Source of the DNA: Flavobacteriales bacterium | GTDB taxonomy: Bacteria > Bacteroidota > Bacteroidia > Flavobacteriales > Flavobacteriaceae | Direction of reading: 5' to 3' | NCBI GenBank assembly: GCA_017303755.1 | Contig: JAFLBS010000011.1 | Span: forward strand, 1 to 64,000 | Length of the DNA: 64,000 nt | Shown: piece by piece, positions 63,701 through 64,000 of the stretch | How positions within the stretch are numbered: position 1 is the stretch's first letter | How the letters are laid out: each line of letters starts with the position of its first letter | Made by a program: the position numbers and the translations under genes | The notes under the pieces: generated by a model | The model's database searches: none | What the model was told of the DNA's origin: nothing | The model's input: only the letters and a program-made list of their open reading frames with translations

Positions 63701-64000
63701 TTATTTTAGTTTTACTTTGATGTCGGCTTCATCTTTCAATGACATCACTCCAGTGATTAAAATGGTATCTCCAACAGTTAAACCCGATGTAATCACAACA
63801 TCTTTTTCGGTTCGGGTTAATGTTTCTACCATTACTTCTTTGGCTTTTCCATTATTGGCGATAAAGACTTTTTTACCGCCTTGGACTGGGATAATAGCTT
63901 CGGTTGGAACGACAATCGCATCTTTAATTGTAGTTAATGGTAATTCTACATTAGCGAAAGTTCCGGGTAATAGTTTGCCATTGTTATTTTGTGCAATAGC
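63701..64000 (-). CDS. RND efflux periplasmic adaptor subunit, 3' part only
   Basis: The last 99 residues of a membrane fusion protein; the gene runs past the right edge. The visible part has NGKLLPGTFANVELPL, VVPTEAIIPVQGGKKVFIANNG and VTSGLTVGDTILITGVM, ending KVKLK; the first and middle are the beta-barrel and membrane-proximal domains of AcrA/HlyD-type adaptors. It joins the RND subunit with the TolC-like channel, and its gene leads the operon. Confidence 0.9.
   Translation of the reverse strand, partial: AIAQNNNGKLLPGTFANVELPLTTIKDAIVVPTEAIIPVQGGKKVFIANNGKAKEVMVETLTRTEKDVVITSGLTVGDTILITGVMSLKDEADIKVKLK

Noticed and set aside
1-64000. tRNA genes, IS elements, prophage or CRISPR arrays
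   Set aside because: No tRNA-like cloverleaf, transposase, integrase, phage structural protein or short phased repeat-spacer array was found on reading both strands; tRNA and CRISPR searches were by eye only.

Overview
This window is a chromosomal segment of a Bacteroidota bacterium, most likely a member of Flavobacteriaceae close to Flavobacterium. The evidence is consistent across the window: low GC, a giant surface protein with a type B (gliding-motility-type) secretion signal next to a PorP/SprF-like gene, a second protein with a type A Type IX secretion (T9SS) tail, A-rich start regions instead of Shine-Dalgarno sites, and several promoters that fit the Bacteroidota pattern TTG-N19-22-TAnnTTTG. 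No phage, insertion sequence, tRNA, rRNA or CRISPR array was seen. The only RNA gene recognised is RNase P RNA (rnpB, 48939-49238).

Layout. 1-13.1 kb (minus strand): a 4310-residue repeat-built adhesin-like protein followed by the start of its PorP/SprF partner. 13.4-18.9 kb (plus): a polyphosphate module (SixA-like phosphatase, PPK1, short Ppx) and a RecD/UvrD-type helicase. 19-22.3 kb: VOC protein, DUF4126 membrane protein, KdsB (LPS Kdo activation), a REP-like palindrome, then a potassium-channel-like protein and a spermidine-synthase-like methyltransferase on the minus strand. 22.3-30.7 kb (plus): acyltransferase, lipoprotein, M14 peptidase, Lrp regulator, and an operon of a phosphodiester glycosidase-like protein, PEP carboxylase, a DUF6438 lipoprotein and a DinB-like protein. 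30.7-36.6 kb (minus): an acidic-tail protein, a deoxyhypusine-synthase-like enzyme, a T9SS propeller-like protein, arginine decarboxylase with a short upstream ORF, and AroB. 36.6-43.9 kb (plus): an eight-gene light/DNA-repair operon with three different photolyase/cryptochrome-family proteins. 44-49.2 kb: proline dehydrogenase, DUF3137 and LemA, a dnaX split by a 10-A slippery run, and rnpB. 49.3-56 kb (minus): RsmD, DUF3822, PheT, DUF3667, a lipid-anchored or membrane-anchored hypothetical protein and a bestrophin. 56.2-59.2 kb: an aldehyde dehydrogenase/DUF779/AraC module. 59.2-64 kb (minus): a tripartite RND efflux pump (adaptor gene cut by the window edge).

The points that most deserve a second look are: (i) dnaX, where the zero frame gives a short gamma-like protein and a -1 slip on A10 gives a tau-like protein of about 580 residues; (ii) the photolyase operon, whose first photolyase appears to lack the usual FAD-proximal Asn and Trp residues and whose small partners (TIGR03643/DUF2805, DUF2452, DUF2256, SDR-DUF2867) have no clear role; (iii) a 59-codon ORF starting almost at the predicted transcription start upstream of speA; (iv) a 21-bp-phased direct repeat in front of the aldehyde dehydrogenase gene that looks like a binding site for the nearby AraC-type regulator; and (v) several families of perfectly phased 6-, 7- and 8-bp repeats in gene leaders and spacers, one of which forms the upstream half of the rnpB promoter.
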